NCBI GenBank assembly: GCA_005239595.1
Contig: SBBT01000115.1
Coordinates: 1 to 16,695 of the forward strand
Origin: Candidatus Troglogloeales bacterium
Lineage (GTDB): Bacteria; Nitrospirota; Nitrospiria; SBBL01; SBBT01
Direction: 5' to 3'
DNA: 16,695 nucleotides
A program made the position numbers and the translations under genes. The notes under the pieces are model-generated. The model worked only from the letters and a program-made list of their open reading frames with translations. It had not been told where the DNA came from and searched no databases. Shown here piece after piece: positions 5,593 through 14,004 of the stretch; the first letter of the stretch is position 1; every line of letters begins with the position of its first letter.

Positions 5593-7221
5593 TCAAATGC
5601 TGAGATGTTCTAATTTCCACCTGCTGTTAATAAGGTCAAACACAACCTTGGTGCCGACCAGAGACGTAAAGAGGTTGATCATCACACCTAAAGAGAGCGA
5701 GACAGCAAAACCTTTGATCGGACCGGTCCCAAAAATAAAAAGGACGAAGGAGGTAATCAAGGTGGTCACATGCGAATCAAAAATAGAAGAAAACGCCTTG
5801 TCATAACCCGAATCGACCGCAAGACGGATCGGTTTTCCAAGCCGCAGTTCCTCGCGTATCCGTTCAAATATCAAGACATTGGAATCAACCGACATTCCAA
5901 TCGTTAAGATAATTCCAGCAATTCCCGGCAATGTCAGCGTGGCATTTAAGGCCGCCAATGCCCCGATCAGCAAAATGATATTCAGCACCATTGTCAAATC
6001 AGCCAACAATCCGGAAAGCCGGTAGTAGAAAATCATAAAACCGACTACCAGCAGCGTTCCCACCATGCCGGCCCGAAACCCCATCTCAATGGAATCCCTT
6101 CCCAAGGATGGTCCCACCGTTACATTCTGAACAATCGTAACCGGCGCTGGAAGCGCCCCCGCCCGAAGGACAATCGCAAGATCATTCGCCTGCTCGGTCG
6201 TGTACGAACCGGTGATTTGGGCACGCCCCCCGCTGATCTTCTCCTGAATCACGGGCGCCGAATAGACAGTATTATCAAGAATGATCGCTAGGCGTTTTTT
6301 TACGTTCTCCCCGGTAATCTTCTCAAAAAGCCTGGCCCCCACCGGATCAAACGTAATTGAAACATAAGGGTCGTTAAACTCCCCAATCGAAACACGGGCA
6401 TCGCTCAAGAGATCGCCCGTCAACGCCGCTTCTCTCCTAACCAGATACGGACGCTTTGTGGTAAGACCGGTCTCCTGATCGATCAGCCGTTCGAAGAGAA
6501 TCTGATTTTCAGGCGGCGTCTTGTATTCTGCTATAACGTTATCTTCCTGATCGGCATTGATCCGAGATGGAAGAAGTCTGGCAATCGGATGATCCTCATC
6601 CAGAAGCCTAAACTCCAGAAGGGCCGTCTTTCCAATCAGGGCAATCGCCCGCTGTGGCTCCTTGACGCCTGGAAGCTGAACGAGAATCTGGTTCTCTCCC
6701 TGTTTTTGAATCAGCGGCTCGGCAACACCAAACTGATCAATCCGGTTTCGGATCGTCTCCAGTGCCTGGGCGATTGACGACTCAACAATTCTTTTCAGTT
6801 CCGACGCCTGCGGTGTTAAAATGATCTCACCCGCCTGGCCTTCTTTCACGCTAAAATTCGGAAATTCGGCATCCACGATCTTTCTGACCGCCTCTTTGGT
6901 TCCGGAAAGAGGTGTTAGATAGATAGCCGCCCCTTCCCTGCGAAGGGACGTGTCCGGAAGTTGCTTGCTTTCCATAAAACCCCGAAGGGCGACAAGGTTT
7001 CGCTCCACCGCGTTTTCCACGGCCTTTTCCTTATCCACCTCCAGCACCAGATGTATTCCACCCTGCAAATCGAGACCCATGGTAATCCCTTTGCTCGGGA
7101 AAACGCGTCCCCACCAGGAAGGGAGGAAAGAATAAAATGGGGAAGACGGGAGAAAACTTACAATAGAGGCAACGATGGCAATCAGAATAACGATCAGCCG
7201 CCCTTTAATACCCCGTTTCAC
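5593..7221 (-). CDS. secD: Protein translocase subunit SecD
   Basis: SecD is the larger partner of SecF in the Sec accessory complex of the inner membrane. The 542 residues are typical. An N-terminal helix (about 8-24) leads to MGLDLQGGIHLVLEV near 48-62, the family signature that starts the large periplasmic P1 domain. The C-terminal third holds five hydrophobic helices and GMSVDSNVLIFERIREELRLG, the conserved RND-type motif with charged residues inside the membrane. The start is GTG within a GTGA overlap with the yajC stop, and GGAGG lies six bases upstream, so yajC and secD are translationally coupled. No sign of frameshift or truncation. Confidence 0.97.
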   Translation of the reverse strand: MKRGIKGRLIVILIAIVASIVSFLPSSPFYSFLPSWWGRVFPSKGITMGLDLQGGIHLVLEVDKEKAVENAVERNLVALRGFMESKQLPDTSLRREGAAIYLTPLSGTKEAVRKIVDAEFPNFSVKEGQAGEIILTPQASELKRIVESSIAQALETIRNRIDQFGVAEPLIQKQGENQILVQLPGVKEPQRAIALIGKTALLEFRLLDEDHPIARLLPSRINADQEDNVIAEYKTPPENQILFERLIDQETGLTTKRPYLVRREAALTGDLLSDARVSIGEFNDPYVSITFDPVGARLFEKITGENVKKRLAIILDNTVYSAPVIQEKISGGRAQITGSYTTEQANDLAIVLRAGALPAPVTIVQNVTVGPSLGRDSIEMGFRAGMVGTLLVVGFMIFYYRLSGLLADLTMVLNIILLIGALAALNATLTLPGIAGIILTIGMSVDSNVLIFERIREELRLGKPIRLAVDSGYDKAFSSIFDSHVTTLITSFVLFIFGTGPIKGFAVSLSLGVMINLFTSLVGTKVVFDLINSRWKLEHLSI

Positions 7222-7559
7222 TTTGCCTCCGGCAGCTCCGCCTCATCGGTCTTGACCTCTTCAATATAGCTCCGTATCACCTTCACCCGAACCCCTTCTG
7301 CCACCTGAAGGGTCACCTGATCCACGGCGAGATTCGTCACCGTGCCGATCATCCCACCCGACGTGGTAACGCGATCTCCCTTTTTCAAACCATCAATCAT
7401 CGCTTTGCGCTTCTTAGCCCGCTTCTGCTGGGGCCTTACCAGCAGAAAATAAAAAAGAACGAAGATCAGTATAAAAGGAACAAACGCGACAAACGGGTTC
7501 CCCGCCGCAGGGACCTCCGCCGCCTGCGCCCACGCATTCGATTCAAGCCATGTCAGCAA
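7218..7559 (-). CDS. yajC: Preprotein translocase subunit YajC
   Basis: YajC is a small single-span membrane protein that associates with SecDF. The N-terminus (TWLESNAWAQAAEVPA) is followed by one hydrophobic helix, FVPFILIFVLFYFLLV, then the family hallmark RPQQKRAKKRK. A compact beta domain comes next with DRVTTSGGMIGTV and a RSYIEEVK end. I prefer the TTG at 7559 (113 residues), because GGGGAGG sits five bases upstream and the resulting N-terminus is typical. An alternative TTG at 7586 would add nine residues and overlap the end of tgt by seven bases, but has no comparable ribosome-binding site. The gene sits in the standard tgt-yajC-secD-secF order. Confidence 0.94.
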   Translation of the reverse strand: MLTWLESNAWAQAAEVPAAGNPFVAFVPFILIFVLFYFLLVRPQQKRAKKRKAMIDGLKKGDRVTTSGGMIGTVTNLAVDQVTLQVAEGVRVKVIRSYIEEVKTDEAELPEAK

Positions 7560-7579
7560 ATTCACCTCCCCAAAATACC

Positions 7580-8671
7580 TCAACAAAACGCACGGCCTTC
7601 AATCGAATCGTCCTCGATCGCCGCGCGCAGCGTTTTCATAAGCGTGAGATAATAATATAAGTTATGCAGCGTATTCAACCGAAGTGCCAAAAGTTCCCTC
7701 GCCATAAAGAGATACCGCAGATAGGCCCGTGAGAAATTCCGGCAGGCGTAACAAGCGCAACACGGATCGAGGGGCTGGTTATCTTCCGCATACTTGGCGT
7801 TCCGGATATGGAGGGTCCCCTCGCTCGTGAACAGAATACCGGTGCGGGCATGACGGGTTGGCAGCACGCAATCAAAAAGATCAATACCTAGCAATACAGA
7901 TGCCACGATATCTTCAGGCGTGCCAACGCCCATGAGATACCTTGGAAACGCCGCAGGAATTTTGGGAACGATCTGTTGGAGGGTCTGGAAGGTCATCTCT
8001 TTTGGCTCGCCCACACAGAGACCTCCCACGGCATATCCGTCAAAACCGATCTCAAGGAGCCCCGTAAGAGAAACCTCCCGAAGATCCGGATAGAATCCGC
8101 CCTGGATAATTCCATAAAGAGATTGATTCTCCAGATGATGCGCCTCTTTCGACCGCCTTGCCCACAAAAGTGTTCTCTTCAGGGATGAAGACGTTTTGGC
8201 ATAATCGGATGGATAGGCCAGACATTCGTCGAACGACATAATGATATCCGCCCCCAACGCCTCCTGCACTTCAATCGCCTTCTCGGGGGAGAAGGCGTGT
8301 CTCGAACCGTCGAGGTGTGACTTGAAGACAACCCCTTCGTCGTTGACGCGCACCAGGGTGTTTAGACTTAATACCTGGTAGCCGCCGCTGTCGGTTAAAA
8401 TGGGACGATTCCAGGCAAGCAGTTTCTGAAGTCCTCCTCGCTCTTCGACAAACCGGCAGCCGGGACGCAGGTAAAGGTGATAGGCGTTGCATAAAAGCAT
8501 CTCGACCCCGAGGTCAATTAAATCCGACGGCGCCATCCCTTTTACACTTCCTTTCGTACCGACCGGCATGAAAGCGGGAGTCTGGATGATGCCATGCGGT
8601 GTCCGCAAGATACCTCGTCGGGCAGAGGTCTTCGTCGACGTTTTTAATACCGTAAAATGACCCTCTGGCAT
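7580..8671 (-). CDS. tgt: Queuine/preQ1 tRNA-guanine transglycosylase
   Basis: Tgt exchanges guanine-34 of the GUN-anticodon tRNAs (Asp, Asn, His, Tyr) for preQ1, the first tRNA-bound step of queuosine synthesis. The TIM-barrel motifs are present: TPAFMPVGTKGSVKG near the N-terminus, TDSGGYQV with the catalytic aspartate, SFDECLAY and YGIIQGG. DCVLPTRHARTG carries the nucleophilic aspartate. The zinc site near the C-terminus is CCACYACRNFSRAYLRYLF plus the later His in LHN. I chose the ATG at 8671 (363 residues), which matches the family N-terminus and clears argS by 34 bp. A TTG at 8728 would add 19 atypical residues and overlap argS. It begins the Sec accessory cluster; queA is not visible. 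Confidence 0.96.
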   Translation of the reverse strand: MPEGHFTVLKTSTKTSARRGILRTPHGIIQTPAFMPVGTKGSVKGMAPSDLIDLGVEMLLCNAYHLYLRPGCRFVEERGGLQKLLAWNRPILTDSGGYQVLSLNTLVRVNDEGVVFKSHLDGSRHAFSPEKAIEVQEALGADIIMSFDECLAYPSDYAKTSSSLKRTLLWARRSKEAHHLENQSLYGIIQGGFYPDLREVSLTGLLEIGFDGYAVGGLCVGEPKEMTFQTLQQIVPKIPAAFPRYLMGVGTPEDIVASVLLGIDLFDCVLPTRHARTGILFTSEGTLHIRNAKYAEDNQPLDPCCACYACRNFSRAYLRYLFMARELLALRLNTLHNLYYYLTLMKTLRAAIEDDSIEGRAFC

Positions 8672-8705
8672 AAGACCGCCTGTCTCTTGTATCAACGGCG
8701 AAGAC

Positions 8706-10391
8706 CTACATCCGCTCTGGCGCGCCAACCCCTAAGATGGCAAGCGCGTTTTTCAAAACGATCTGAACCGCGGTCATTAAAATCAGGCGGGCCCGGGTGA
8801 GGGGGACATCTTCCGTGACAACACGTTGATCGTAATAATACCGATGAAGCATTCCAGCCAATTCCTGGAGGTAGAAGGTAAGACGGTGTGGTTCCAACGA
8901 CTCCGCAGAAGATACGAGGAGATCTGGATAGAGAGAGAGCTGTTTGATCAGCGCCAACTCTTCTGGAAGGGTTAACCAGGAAAGCTCCGAGGGGGTCGCC
9001 GCGGCAATTTCCTCTTCCATCTTCCATCCCCGCTCCGCCGCGACGCGGACCATGCTGCATAAACGGGCGTAGGCATATTGGACATAATAGACCGGATTTT
9101 CATTGGAAGCCCGCTTTGCCAACTCCAGGTCAAAGTCGACCGCCGTGTCGGCCCGCCGCATCAGGAAGAAAAACCGCGTCGCATCGACTCCCACCTCATC
9201 CATCACCTCTTTCAACGTGACAAATTCCCCGGAGCGTTTTGACATGGCAACCGGTTTGCCATCGCGCAGGAGGTTCACCAGTTGATGGGTCAGGATCGTA
9301 AGCTTGTCTGCGGTGTAGCCCAGTGATTCGACCGCCGCCTTTACGCGCTCGATATACCCATGATGGTCGGCCCCCCAGATGTTGATCAGGTGATCGTATC
9401 CCCGCTCAAGCTTATTTCGATGGTAGGCAATGTCGGAGGCAAAATAGGTCGTCTGCCCGTTTCCCCGAACCGCCACGCGGTCTTTATCATCGCCAAAACG
9501 AGTGGTGGCCACCCACACCGCCCCCTCCTTCTCATAGAGAACGCCCCGCAACTTCATCACATCCAACGCAGATTCCACCTCTTTGTTTTTATAAAGATCC
9601 GCCTCGGAAAACCAACGATCAAACTGGATGCCAAACTGTTGAAGGTCGCTCTGAATTGATTGGAAAATTGTCTCGTAGGCCCGCCGCGTGAAAAAAGGAA
9701 GGCATGCATCTTCTGCCTCGAAAAGATAACGATCTTGTGCCTCTCTTTTGATGCGGTCGGCAATGTTGATCAGATAGTCCCCTTTATAGCTTTCTTCGGG
9801 AAGTTCAATTTTCTCTCCGAAAAGCTCCCGATAACGGAGATAGACCGATTTGCCCAAAAGGGTCATCTGGACTCCCACGTCGTTAAGATAATATTCCCGA
9901 TCCACCGCATATCCGACCGATTGGAGCAGACGCGCCAAGGCATCCCCCATGGCCGCAGCCCGGCCATGGGCCACGTGAAGCGGCCCGGTGGGATTGGCGC
10001 TGACGAACTCGAGATGAACCTTCTTTCCCCTTCCCACAGAGGAACAACCATAACATCCCTTTTCCCTGTGTATCTCCAAAAGGGTTTGATACCAATAGTC
10101 ATTTTTCATGAAGAAATTGATGTACCCCGGTCCTCCCATTTCAATCTTCTCAACGAATTTGGCGGAATCGGCGCGTTGTCGAAGAGAAGAAATCAAGAGC
10201 GATGCAATTTCGGTCGGCCGTTTCCCCTCTCCCTTAGCCAACGACAGGGCAAGGGTCGTCGCAAAATCTCCCTGATCCGGACGCTTGGGAACTTCCCAGA
10301 CAATCGGTGGCAAGTCCCCTTTTTTCATCTCTCCCCGATCACGGACCTCTGCTATCACTGCGTAGAGTAAAGCTGATAACACTTCCTTCAT
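8706..10391 (-). CDS. argS: Arginyl-tRNA synthetase
   Basis: ArgS is the class I synthetase charging tRNA-Arg. At 561 residues it has normal length. The N-terminal Add1 domain is followed by the catalytic signature ANPTGPLHVAHG, a HIGH variant near residue 135-142, then GDYL, the Rossmann segment with DIAYHRNK, and AMSKRSGEFVTL, the KMSKS-equivalent. The C-terminal DALR anticodon domain ends LAILGVGAPERM, the usual methionine end. I use the ATG at 10391; a TTG at 10403 would add four residues. Neither has a strong ribosome-binding site. Upstream is the 168-bp spacer to accD, which contains weak promoter-like sequence only. Confidence 0.96.
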   Translation of the reverse strand: MKEVLSALLYAVIAEVRDRGEMKKGDLPPIVWEVPKRPDQGDFATTLALSLAKGEGKRPTEIASLLISSLRQRADSAKFVEKIEMGGPGYINFFMKNDYWYQTLLEIHREKGCYGCSSVGRGKKVHLEFVSANPTGPLHVAHGRAAAMGDALARLLQSVGYAVDREYYLNDVGVQMTLLGKSVYLRYRELFGEKIELPEESYKGDYLINIADRIKREAQDRYLFEAEDACLPFFTRRAYETIFQSIQSDLQQFGIQFDRWFSEADLYKNKEVESALDVMKLRGVLYEKEGAVWVATTRFGDDKDRVAVRGNGQTTYFASDIAYHRNKLERGYDHLINIWGADHHGYIERVKAAVESLGYTADKLTILTHQLVNLLRDGKPVAMSKRSGEFVTLKEVMDEVGVDATRFFFLMRRADTAVDFDLELAKRASNENPVYYVQYAYARLCSMVRVAAERGWKMEEEIAAATPSELSWLTLPEELALIKQLSLYPDLLVSSAESLEPHRLTFYLQELAGMLHRYYYDQRVVTEDVPLTRARLILMTAVQIVLKNALAILGVGAPERM

Positions 10392-10403
10392 GGATCGATC
10401 CAA

Positions 10404-10571
10404 AATGGCAACGGGAACACCTTTGTTTCTAAATTTTTTTCAGACCAGCCTCTTAAATAATGGGTCTTTATCACAAATGGCAACAGAACGGTACCTGAAT
10501 CATTCAGGGGAAGGCCTATGTTGCGAAGCAGATCAAAACGAAAAACCGGCCCCCTTCTATCCGATCGGAAG
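10404..10571. other. accD-argS spacer, no gene found
   Basis: This is the largest gap in the minus-strand ahcY-to-secF run. It holds a 15-bp palindrome (CCTGAA-TCA-TTCAGG, 10494-10508) and the direct repeat GTTGCCATTT twice on the minus strand. A weak minus-strand promoter-like pair (TTGCCA, then an AT-rich TATTTA 18 bp on) precedes argS. No terminator with a T run and no credible coding sequence was seen. Many bacteria have folC after accD; it is absent here. Confidence 0.5.
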
Positions 10572-11399
10572 CTAGAAAAAAGAGAGGACACGGATAAGGG
10601 TTTCACGGAGATTTCTCCGTTCGACAATCATATCAATCATGCCGTGGTTTAAAAGGAATTCGGCGCGTTGGAACCCTTCCGGAAGCTGCTGTTTAATCGT
10701 TTTTTCGATAACGCGGGGCCCGGCAAATCCGATCAGTGATTTAGGTTCCGCCATAATAATATCGCCCAACATTGCAAAACTGGCGGAAACCCCTCCAAAG
10801 GTCGGATCGGTCAACACGGAAATATAAGGGATCCTCTCCCGCTGAAGCTGGGCGATCGCAGCAGAGGTTTTTGCCATCTGCATCAGGGAGAGTATTCCTT
10901 CCTGCATGCGGGCCCCCCCCGACGCAGAAAAAAGAATAAGGGGATAGCGGGCGGCCATCGCCCGTTCCACCCCTCGGGTTAGCTTTTCCCCAACGACCGA
11001 CCCCATGCTTCCGGCCATAAACCCAAAATTTAAAACACCCAACACCACGGGCCGATGGTTGATCTTCCCCTCACCGACGACAATCGCATCAAATTGACCC
11101 GTCTTCTCTTGATTGAGCTTAAGGCGATCCTTATATCGGGCCGAATCTTTAAAATGAAGGGGATCCAGGGGGGCAAGCGATGCGTCGCGCTCCGTAAACG
11201 TTCCCTCATCGACCACCATTGCAATCCGTTCCTCTACGGAAATGGGAAAGTGGTAATCGCATTTCGGGCAGACTTTCCGATTGCGCTCTAACTCTTTTCG
11301 ATAGATGACTTCACGGCAGTTGTTGCATTTGACCCACAGTCCTTCGGGAATTTTACTTTTCCGGATTTCTCCTCCCTGCTGTTTTTTAAACCAGGCCAT
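10572..11399 (-). CDS. accD: Acetyl-CoA carboxylase carboxyltransferase subunit beta
   Basis: AccD pairs with AccA to transfer carboxyl from biotin to acetyl-CoA, making malonyl-CoA, the first step of fatty acid synthesis. The N-terminal zinc ribbon is intact: C25-x2-C28 and C44-x2-C47 within KCNNC and VCPKC. The crotonase-like domain follows with FGFMAGSMGSVVGEK, SGGARMQEG and FGGVSASFAMLGD, the acyl-CoA and oxyanion-hole regions. The end, FQRAEFLLNHGMIDMIVER, is typical. The 275-residue length is normal. The ATG lies nine bases past the ahcY stop and has AAAGG seven bases upstream, so it is cotranscribed with ahcY. AccA is not in the window. Confidence 0.96.
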   Translation of the reverse strand: MAWFKKQQGGEIRKSKIPEGLWVKCNNCREVIYRKELERNRKVCPKCDYHFPISVEERIAMVVDEGTFTERDASLAPLDPLHFKDSARYKDRLKLNQEKTGQFDAIVVGEGKINHRPVVLGVLNFGFMAGSMGSVVGEKLTRGVERAMAARYPLILFSASGGARMQEGILSLMQMAKTSAAIAQLQRERIPYISVLTDPTFGGVSASFAMLGDIIMAEPKSLIGFAGPRVIEKTIKQQLPEGFQRAEFLLNHGMIDMIVERRNLRETLIRVLSFF

Positions 11400-11408
11400 T
11401 AACGACCT

Positions 11409-12665
11409 TTACGTCCCCAGATCCCATGAAGCCAGGTATTTCTGCTGCTCTTTGGTTAGCTTGTCGATCTTGACCCCGATCGCGCCCAACTTCAGCCGTG
11501 CAATCTCGGCGTCAATTTGTGCCGGAACCGGATATATTTTTCTCTCAAGCCCCTTCCCGTTCAAAACAAGATACTCCGCAGAGAGGGCCTGATTCGCAAA
11601 ACTCATATCCATCACGCTGGAGGGATGTCCCTCCGCGGAGGCCAGGTTAATCAGTCTCCCCTCTCCAAGAAGATTGATTCTTCTTCCATCAGAAAGGGTG
11701 TATTCATCTACAAACTCACGGATCGTCCGTTTTCTCTTTGCCATTTCCTCAAGGGCGGGGATATCAATCTCCACATTAAAATGGCCCGAATTACAAATAA
11801 TCGCGCCATCCTTCATCACGTCAAAATGCTCTTTCCGAATGACTTTAATATCGCCGGTCACGGTTATAAAGAAGTCGCCAATTTTGGCCGCGTCCGCCAT
11901 CGGTAGAACGCGGTATCCATCCATGACCGCCTCAATCGCCTTCAGCGGATCGATCTCGGTCACAACAACATTGGCCCCCATACCGGCAGCCCGCATGGCA
12001 ATGCCCCGACCGCACCAACCGTATCCAGCCACCACCAGGACAGAACCGGCGATCAACCGATTGGTCGCCCTTAAAACGCCATCCAAGGTGCTCTGGCCGG
12101 TTCCATAGCGATTATCAAAAAAATGCTTGGTACTGGCATCGTTTACCGAGATCACAGGAAACAGCAACAATCCCTTATCCGCCATACTTTTAAGCCGGAT
12201 TACACCGGTGGTCGTCTCTTCCGTCCCTCCCAAAAGATCAGACGCCAACGACTTATGTTCGGAATGGATCGTGGAAACAAGATCGGCGCCATCGTCCATG
12301 GTCAACATGGGGTGATGGGCGATAGCGGCCTGAAGATGCCTGTAATAGGTCTTATTATCTTCTCCCTTGATCGCGAAGACAGGAATCTGATACTGATCGA
12401 CCAACGTCGCAGCGACATCGTCCTGTGTTGACAACGGATTTGAGGCGCAGAGTACGACATCTGCCCCTCCCGCTTTTAACGTATCCATCAGGTTTCCGGT
12501 CTCCGTCGTAACGTGCAGGCAGGCCGAAATCCGAACTCCGGAAAACGGTTTTTCTTTCTTAAACCGCTTTTTGATCGTTCTAAGAACCGGCATGCTCTGC
12601 TCTGCCCACTCCATACGGAGCCGCCCTTTTTCACTTAACTGAATGTCCTTAATATCGTAATCCAT
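11409..12665 (-). CDS. ahcY: Adenosylhomocysteinase (S-adenosylhomocysteine hydrolase)
   Basis: AhcY hydrolyses S-adenosylhomocysteine to homocysteine and adenosine with bound NAD, relieving product inhibition of methyltransferases. The 418-residue protein is the short bacterial/archaeal form, without the roughly 40-residue insert and the KPxxYRY tail of longer enzymes, and ends KEQQKYLASWDLGT. Motifs include ACLHVTTETGNLM near the N-terminus, EETTTGVIRL and GTGQSTLDG. The Rossmann NAD loop is GYGWCGRGIAMRAAGMGA, followed by the NSGHFNVEID region and the SAEGHPSSVMDMSFANQ signature. AAGGAG precedes the ATG. It has its own likely promoter and is the first gene of a run to accD. MetK lies directly upstream, so AdoMet production and SAH removal are adjacent. 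Confidence 0.97.
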   Translation of the reverse strand: MDYDIKDIQLSEKGRLRMEWAEQSMPVLRTIKKRFKKEKPFSGVRISACLHVTTETGNLMDTLKAGGADVVLCASNPLSTQDDVAATLVDQYQIPVFAIKGEDNKTYYRHLQAAIAHHPMLTMDDGADLVSTIHSEHKSLASDLLGGTEETTTGVIRLKSMADKGLLLFPVISVNDASTKHFFDNRYGTGQSTLDGVLRATNRLIAGSVLVVAGYGWCGRGIAMRAAGMGANVVVTEIDPLKAIEAVMDGYRVLPMADAAKIGDFFITVTGDIKVIRKEHFDVMKDGAIICNSGHFNVEIDIPALEEMAKRKRTIREFVDEYTLSDGRRINLLGEGRLINLASAEGHPSSVMDMSFANQALSAEYLVLNGKGLERKIYPVPAQIDAEIARLKLGAIGVKIDKLTKEQQKYLASWDLGT

Positions 12666-12717
12666 GCTGTACTCCTTAATATAAATATTTTCAGGTTATG
12701 GACTTTCTGAACAGTGT

Positions 12718-12746
12718 ATCAGAGAGGGCGTCCTCTCCCCTGTCAA
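12718..12746 (-). promoter_or_regulatory. sigma70-type promoter for ahcY with a palindrome in the spacer
   Basis: On the minus strand a perfect TTGACA (12741-12746) is 17 bp from TCTGAT (12718-12723, four of six to consensus). Transcription would start near 12711, giving a leader of about 45 bases. Between the two boxes lies the inverted repeat GAGAGG-N4-CCTCTC (12722-12737), placed where a repressor would block polymerase. There is no T run, so it is not a terminator for metK. Confidence 0.6.
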
Positions 12747-12766
12747 TAGAGAAACCGGGTCGGTAT

Positions 12767-13915
12767 TTATAGGCCTGCCGCACGTCGAAGGGTATCGGCA
12801 AGATCGGTCTTCTCCCAAGTAAAGTCAGGATCGTTACGACCGAAATGCCCATAGGCCGCCGTTTTCTTATAGATGGGCCGCAACAGTTTTAGATGCTCGA
12901 TGATGCCTCGAGGGGTCATCGGAAAGTGGTCTCGAACCAATTTAATGAGCTTTTCGTGCGAGACCTTTCCTATCTCCTTGGTGTTCACCAGAACAGATAC
13001 CGGATCGGCGACGCCAATCGCATAGGCGATTTGAATCTCGCAACGATCGGCGATGCCAGCCGCGACAATATTTTTTGCAATATAACGCGCCATGTAGGAA
13101 GCAGAACGATCAACCTTAGAAGGATCTTTACCGGAAAATGCCCCGCCGCCATGGCTTCCAACGCCGCCATAGGTGTCGACAATTATTTTCCGACCTGTTA
13201 AACCGGTATCTCCTTGCGGCCCTCCGACGACAAAACGCCCCGTTGGGTTGATGTGATAAATGATGTTCTCCCTATCGAACAGCTCTGCGGGAAGCACCGG
13301 CTCAATCACTTTCTCGACAATATCTTCTCGCAGTTCCTCTAACGACACATCCGGGCTATGTTGAGCCGACACTACAACGGTCGAAATCCTCGACGGCTTT
13401 CCATCTCGATACTCCACCGTCACCTGGGATTTTCCATCAGGACGAAGATAAGGGAGGATATTGTCCTTTCTCATCTCGGTCAGACGTCTTGTAATTTTAT
13501 GCGCCAACACGATCGGCATCGGCATCAGCTCCGGCGTCTCATTCGTCGCATAGCCGAACATTAGGCCTTGATCCCCGGCCCCGCCAATATTCACGCCCAG
13601 GGCAATATCGGGAGATTGGCTATGAATCGCAGTCAGAACGGCGCAGGTTTCATAGTCAAACCCGTATTTCGCCCTGGTATAGCCAACCTGTTTAATCGTC
13701 TCTCTCACAATATCCGGTATTTCAACGTAACAGGAGGTGGTGATTTCACCTGCCACAAAAGCGATGCCGGTCGTCACGATCGCCTCACATGCCACCCGAC
13801 AAGTGGGGTCTTGCCCAATAATGGCGTCTAACACCGCATCCGAAATTTGGTCGGCTATTTTATCCGGATGCCCCTCAGTTACCGATTCAGATGTAAATAA
13901 AAAATTGAGACTCAT
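12767..13915 (-). CDS. metK: S-adenosylmethionine synthetase
   Basis: MetK makes AdoMet from methionine and ATP, releasing phosphate and pyrophosphate. The 382-residue protein carries all signatures: FTSESVTEGHPDKIADQ at the N-terminus with the active-site His and Mg/K ligands, GAGDQGLMFGYATNET, IDTYGG-type VDTYGGVGSHGGGAFSGKD with the phosphate loop, and RSASYMARYIAKNIVAAG. The end, DPDFTWEKTDLADTLR, is typical. GGAGGGG precedes the ATG at good spacing. The gene is bounded upstream by the terminator at 13956-13991, so its promoter must lie in roughly 40 bp (13916-13955), where no clear -35/-10 pair stands out. AhcY follows 101 bp downstream with its own promoter. Confidence 0.98.
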   Translation of the reverse strand: MSLNFLFTSESVTEGHPDKIADQISDAVLDAIIGQDPTCRVACEAIVTTGIAFVAGEITTSCYVEIPDIVRETIKQVGYTRAKYGFDYETCAVLTAIHSQSPDIALGVNIGGAGDQGLMFGYATNETPELMPMPIVLAHKITRRLTEMRKDNILPYLRPDGKSQVTVEYRDGKPSRISTVVVSAQHSPDVSLEELREDIVEKVIEPVLPAELFDRENIIYHINPTGRFVVGGPQGDTGLTGRKIIVDTYGGVGSHGGGAFSGKDPSKVDRSASYMARYIAKNIVAAGIADRCEIQIAYAIGVADPVSVLVNTKEIGKVSHEKLIKLVRDHFPMTPRGIIEHLKLLRPIYKKTAAYGHFGRNDPDFTWEKTDLADTLRRAAGL

Positions 13916-13955
13916 GCCACCCCTCCTGCTTAATCAAACACCATACACATAAAAC

Positions 13956-13991
13956 AAAAAGGGGGGACGCCTTCGGCATCCACCCCTTTTT
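13956..13991 (-). terminator. Strong intrinsic terminator after the cytochrome cluster
   Basis: On the minus strand AAAAAGGGG-T-GGATGCC pairs through a GAA loop with GGCGTCC-CCCCTTTTT, forming a long GC-rich stem followed by a T run. It lies 14 bases beyond the stop codon of the 574-residue cytochrome gene. The complement also ends in TTTTT, so the element could stop transcription from either side. It separates cytochrome transcription from metK. Confidence 0.88.
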
Positions 13992-14004
13992 ATCCTAGGC
14001 CATC

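Noticed and set aside
8672..8728. TTG-start extension of tgt by 19 residues
   Set aside because: The added residues overlap argS and do not resemble the family N-terminus; the ATG at 8671 gives the usual length.
9660..10370. A long plus-strand reading frame of 236 codons
   Set aside because: It lies wholly antisense to argS, has no family-like motif or ribosome-binding site, and is best explained as a shadow of the real gene.
10494..10508. CCTGAA-TCA-TTCAGG palindrome as an accD terminator
   Set aside because: The stem is short and no T run follows on the minus strand. It is recorded only as part of the spacer.
12666..12766. Possible SAH riboswitch or metK terminator upstream of ahcY
   Set aside because: The GAGAGG/CCTCTC hairpin has no T run and no recognisable SAH riboswitch core. 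It fits a promoter-spacer operator better.
13916..13955. Possible AdoMet riboswitch upstream of metK
   Set aside because: Only about 40 bases separate the terminator from the metK start, too short for known SAM riboswitch classes, and no matching core was seen.
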